From positions 1 to 64,000 of the forward strand of contig CANMFM010000003.1 in the NCBI GenBank assembly GCA_947497175.1: DNA of 64,000 nt, read 5' to 3'. Shown here one piece after another: positions 60,461 to 64,000 of the stretch. The position numbers were made by a program, and so were the translations under genes. Position 1 is the stretch's first letter. Every line of letters begins with the position of its first letter. The DNA comes from an uncultured Aquimarina sp. (lineage in GTDB: Bacteria > Bacteroidota > Bacteroidia > Flavobacteriales > Flavobacteriaceae). The notes beneath the pieces were generated by a model. It was not told the origin of the DNA. It ran no database searches and worked only from the letters and a program-made list of their open reading frames with translations.

Positions 60461-63400
60461 TTATTTATTCTCTTCTGTAAAGTTAATAAAATCGGGAGTT
60501 TCAATTTTGACAGTATCTCTTGGCTTTACAATAGAGTCTTTTGCCTTTTTACCCTTAAAGATTTTAGTCCAAAGTTCTTTAAAATTATCAAAATCTACAG
60601 AATAAGATAACCCAAGACCTTGTTCATATACTTGATTTGCTGCACCTATAAACTGAATATCATTTTCTCGATTAAAAATTTTACCGCGTAGCGAACCATC
60701 TTCATTAAAAAGGTACTCTACCTCAACATCACCAACAACATTAGATTCATTTACTCCACCTATTGGAACCCCAACTCTACCATTAATCAGGATTCGTTTA
60801 TTGATTTGCGTTGAGAGGGTTAAACCGAATTGATCAGCATTTTCCTGATCTAATGTTCGAACTCCTTGTACATAATTTAATCCAACTTGAAATTTATCAT
60901 CTTTATCAGAAAGTATATCATTAAAAAGACTTGATGCTCGCTCGGCCACCAAACCACCTGTAATTGCATTGGCATCTAAAGTACCGCTATAAAACTGACC
61001 CGAAGACACAAGGGATATTGCCTGAAGCTCTTTATTAGATTGATCACTCAGCTTATAATCTAATTCACTTTTTACCACAGAGCTTAAGTTAGGGAATTCT
61101 ATATCAAAATTTAGATTAGGTTGAATTAACTCTCCTTGTAAATCAACAACTACTTCGATAGGTATTTTACGATTTATTGAAGAGTTTTCAAGCAAAATCG
61201 CAGGATTTGCTTCGGTTCTATACACTGCGCTCATATCTAAAACTGCTCTTGTTGGGCTTCCGTCCCAGTTTATTGTTCCTCCATCTCGTACTGTAAATAA
61301 TTTTTCTACAAACGCACCGTATCTAAAATTATAAGTTCCTTCATATGCGACAAAATCCCCCCACATATTAAACTTGCCATTTGTATTGATTTCTATAAGG
61401 AGTGTACCGGCACCTCTTCCTCTTAAAGAGCTTCCCGTATTTTTATCGACTACAATTTCTACCTCAGCATTTTTATTTACATCTAATTCAAAATTTAGCT
61501 CTAATCCTTTTATATCTTCTAAAACAATCTCTTTTCCTTCCAATCGCGCACGTTTTTCTTCCGGACTTAAAAAATGAATAGCATTATTATCGCCAATTGA
61601 TTCTGTATCATTGAGAGGGATTTTGAATACGGTTCCTGCCTCTGTAGTGGCATTTACATCAATCACCAACTCATCTGTTGGACCTCTTATAGTCGCTTCA
61701 CCGCTAATAAAACCTGTACCGTAGTATAGAGATTCCTCATCTTCTTCAGTATCCAACACCAATAATCGTTCATTTGCATAAAGTTCTAATCCCATTTCCC
61801 ATTTTGAAAAACGTTTATGCGCAATATACCCACCAAGTATCCCTTTTGTTTTATGTTTTGTATCAGTAATATCAATATTATCAAAATCAAAACGCTGTTT
61901 GTTTAATAGTATTCTCGAGTTGTCATCAAAATCTAAATCAACATTTAGATATGGAACTGTAAGTCCAGCTTTACTAAGATTTAACACTCCATTAATTTCT
62001 GGATTTTTATAATTTCCCGAAACTCTTGCTTTGCCCGTTACAAATCCTCTAATATTAGAAATTACAACCCCTCCTAGTGCGCTAAATTCTGAAATATCTA
62101 ACTTATTTAGATCAAGATCTACATCTATTGAAGGGTTTTCTCTGGAAACGACTATAGAGCCCAGCGCAGATAATGTTCGTTGATTAGCATCATTTATTAG
62201 TCGTGTATTGATATTGTATTCTGTAAGATCAGAATTACCAGCTACATTTAGTCTAAGTTCTCCTAACGAGGTATTATTAATCGCAAGGTTGTCAATGATA
62301 ATTTTAGAATTAGGAAAATAATTTCCATTTTCTTGCAGTACAGATAATTCTCCATCTACCCGTCCGTCAAATTTTAAACTATCAATCCTTGGGGTAATTT
62401 TATTAAGATCTACGTCTGTGAAGGTAGCTTTTAAGTTTTTGAAATCTTCACCTTTGGTGGTACCATTGACCCTAATTTCTTCATCCATATAACTAAGGAT
62501 GATCGATTGTATATCGATACTACTAAAGTCATTATCAAAAACGACTTTATTTGTGTTTTTATCTTTTTCTTTATTGGCGTACCAGGTATATCCTTTGTAG
62601 GTGAAATCAGATTTTCGAAACCCAAGAACAGAGTTATTTTCTTCGTTAATGGTATGATAAAATTCTAAATTGAAATTATCTTCATTGTTTTTCCCTCCTT
62701 TAAATTCGGAGTGCATAAATAAAGTGTCTTTTAGCGTTACGTTAATCAAACTAAACTCTGAAACATCATAATATTTTGAATCTACACTATCAATAGCAAC
62801 ATAGGTATTAAATAAAGGATTTTTATTATCTACCTGAATATCAACATCTTGCATTAGGTTGTCAAAAATTTTAATAGAAGGTGATTTGAAGGTAAGCTTA
62901 AATTCTGATTCATTACTTTCGACTTTCCCTTTTATAATGGTATTTGGTGCAAATTGAATTTCAGGAAAAAATACATCCACTATTTTATTATAAATACTGA
63001 AGTTAAACTCCATGAACTCATCATCTGTAATTTCGGTAGCTTCAAAATTAGTGTACAAACTTCCTATCGAATTTCTAAACAAATCGTATACGTTTTCAAA
63101 TCTAAAAATACCTTTTACACTACCATCAACTATATCCGGACTATTAATAGTAATAGTTCTAACATTATTTTCATCAAAACTTGAGGTTATATCAAAATCC
63201 TCAAAGTAATATCCTGCATTTTGATTGGTATACAATGTTTTTTGAAAAGAAATAGTACCAAATACATCATTAATACCTTTTCCTCTCATGTTCATAAATA
63301 CATCGCCGTTAAATACAGAAATACTATCCCTTGTGAATACATTAATCTTATTGAGATCTATATGATCTACATTGGCAACAAAATCATAATTATGTATCTC

Positions 63401-64000
63401 TTCGGCCAAATTTGCCACTCCATTAAAACTGAATCTTACATTTGGATCTTTAGAGTTAAGATTACCATCAAACACTCTGTCTTTAAGGTTTCCCAAGGCT
63501 TTGAGATTGGTATATGTATATCCATTAATTTCTAACGCACTAATATCCCCTTCTATCTTGGTGTTTAAACTTTCTAAAGTAAAACCGCTTCCGTCGACAT
63601 GAATATCAAAAGATGCACTTCCTATAGATTTTCTTCCTAGTAGTTGACCTACATTAAAATCATTAGAAATGACATTACCGTTGTAGGTAGCTTCATTTAG
63701 GGTATTTAACTTTTCTAGTAACACAAATGCGTTGATTTTTCCTAATTGGGAAAACAAATCCATGTCAATATCTACCGCTTTTCTAGTAACAATTGCATTA
63801 CCTTTTGCTCGCACACTACCAAATTGGTATAATTCTCTGGGTAGAGAATTCCCTAAAACTCTGGGTAGTAGATTCACTAAATCGTAGTAATTGGTAGTAA
63901 GATTTTCAAAATCTCCCTCTAATTCAAATTTTGAAGCATTTGAAACAGCATTTTTAATTCTAATATCTCCTTTTATTACAGATCGGTCTAACCCTGAAAT
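60461..64000 (-). CDS. tamB: TamB-family translocation/assembly protein, C-terminal part
   Basis: The frame is open to the right edge, so about 1180 C-terminal residues are seen and the N-terminus is missing; the GTG at 63877 is internal. The protein is a long run of short beta strands (for example VFDNDFSSIDIQSIILSYMD, DVDLDLNKLDISEFSALGGV), as in the AsmA/TamB bridge-like lipid-transfer proteins. The C-terminal TamB domain (about the last 350 residues) has GRGAGTLLIEINTNGKFNMW, YNFRYGAFVEK, and DVEVEYLFNEDGSLRGKIFN. It spans the periplasm, helping phospholipid movement and outer-membrane protein assembly. TamA is not visible. Confidence 0.92.
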   Translation of the reverse strand: MSGLDRSVIKGDIRIKNAVSNASKFELEGDFENLTTNYYDLVNLLPRVLGNSLPRELYQFGSVRAKGNAIVTRKAVDIDMDLFSQLGKINAFVLLEKLNTLNEATYNGNVISNDFNVGQLLGRKSIGSASFDIHVDGSGFTLESLNTKIEGDISALEINGYTYTNLKALGNLKDRVFDGNLNSKDPNVRFSFNGVANLAEEIHNYDFVANVDHIDLNKINVFTRDSISVFNGDVFMNMRGKGINDVFGTISFQKTLYTNQNAGYYFEDFDITSSFDENNVRTITINSPDIVDGSVKGIFRFENVYDLFRNSIGSLYTNFEATEITDDEFMEFNFSIYNKIVDVFFPEIQFAPNTIIKGKVESNESEFKLTFKSPSIKIFDNLMQDVDIQVDNKNPLFNTYVAIDSVDSKYYDVSEFSLINVTLKDTLFMHSEFKGGKNNEDNFNLEFYHTINEENNSVLGFRKSDFTYKGYTWYANKEKDKNTNKVVFDNDFSSIDIQSIILSYMDEEIRVNGTTKGEDFKNLKATFTDVDLNKITPRIDSLKFDGRVDGELSVLQENGNYFPNSKIIIDNLAINNTSLGELRLNVAGNSDLTEYNINTRLINDANQRTLSALGSIVVSRENPSIDVDLDLNKLDISEFSALGGVVISNIRGFVTGKARVSGNYKNPEINGVLNLSKAGLTVPYLNVDLDFDDNSRILLNKQRFDFDNIDITDTKHKTKGILGGYIAHKRFSKWEMGLELYANERLLVLDTEEDEESLYYGTGFISGEATIRGPTDELVIDVNATTEAGTVFKIPLNDTESIGDNNAIHFLSPEEKRARLEGKEIVLEDIKGLELNFELDVNKNAEVEIVVDKNTGSSLRGRGAGTLLIEINTNGKFNMWGDFVAYEGTYNFRYGAFVEKLFTVRDGGTINWDGSPTRAVLDMSAVYRTEANPAILLENSSINRKIPIEVVVDLQGELIQPNLNFDIEFPNLSSVVKSELDYKLSDQSNKELQAISLVSSGQFYSGTLDANAITGGLVAERASSLFNDILSDKDDKFQVGLNYVQGVRTLDQENADQFGLTLSTQINKRILINGRVGVPIGGVNESNVVGDVEVEYLFNEDGSLRGKIFNRENDIQFIGAANQVYEQGLGLSYSVDFDNFKELWTKIFKGKKAKDSIVKPRDTVKIETPDFINFTEENK

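Noticed and set aside
63875-63877. GTG at 63877 as the start of tamB
   Set aside because: The frame stays open for 41 more codons to the window edge with the same beta-strand pattern, so this codon is internal.

Overview
The window comes from an AT-rich member of the Bacteroidota, most likely a marine Flavobacteriaceae close to Aquimarina. The support is: type IX secretion (Por) C-terminal sorting domains on two exported enzymes, an Oar-like TonB-dependent receptor, a LytTR regulator, flavobacterial promoters of the form TTTG-N19/20-TAnnTTTG, no Shine-Dalgarno sequences, and many families of restricted flavobacterial distribution (DUF6495, DUF3822, Chalcone_3-type exported proteins). The genus is an inference. 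I saw no tRNA or rRNA gene, CRISPR array, insertion sequence or prophage.

Layout. 1-7778 (minus): a tight three-gene operon of large exported proteins of unknown function (1592 aa, an FN3-repeat protein, and a third that runs off the left edge). 8030-14010 (minus): a lipoprotein, hisS, a DUF6495 protein and an Oar-type receptor. 14114-15222: the rpsF-rpsR-rplI operon with a consensus promoter. 15388-18608: an orphan LytTR regulator and priA. 18758-21205: three Chalcone_3 paralogues with a DUF2147 protein among them. 21241-23651: a BrkB-type membrane protein, nadC and rlmH. 23670-26237: a secreted GH5-type glycanase with two copies of an unidentified module, a ricin-type lectin domain and a sorting domain. 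26375-30220: an operon of histidine kinase, response regulator, CPBP protease and two paralogous small exported proteins. 30467-35290 (plus): a UbiA-type prenyltransferase with a degraded first aspartate motif, maf, two lipoproteins, a pterin dehydratase, yebC and an exported protein. 35287-37740 (minus): an acyltransferase and a KdsB-KdnB fusion that points to 8-amino-Kdo lipopolysaccharide. 37850-42465: DUF4126, a RecD-like helicase, DUF3822, rsmD and a membrane protein with a kinase-like H-box. 42674-52004 (minus): an envelope and redox cluster (aldo/keto reductase, GH3/beta-lactamase fusion, Hdr-like Fe-S pair, HAD phosphatase, MlaD, amidase). 52302-55553 (plus): LptD-like protein and RidA. 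55629-57815 (minus): secreted PhoD-type phosphatase. 57816-58675: a gene-poor stretch with a near-consensus sigma-54 promoter, two micro-ORFs and two strong terminators. 58676-64000 (minus): an orphan protein, pfkA and a partial TamB.

How it fits together. Much of the window builds or maintains the cell envelope: LptD-like protein, TamB, MlaD, amidase, the GH3/serine hydrolase fusion, Kdo activation and modification, acyltransferase, and several outer-membrane or exported proteins. Housekeeping genes (hisS, ribosomal proteins, priA, nadC, rlmH, rsmD, pfkA) are interspersed. The items most worth following are the KdsB-KdnB fusion, the sigma-54-driven micro-ORF transcript, the kinase/protease/exported-paralogue operon with a repeated leader at its junctions, the three-gene secreted operon, and the duplicated module in the GH5 enzyme.
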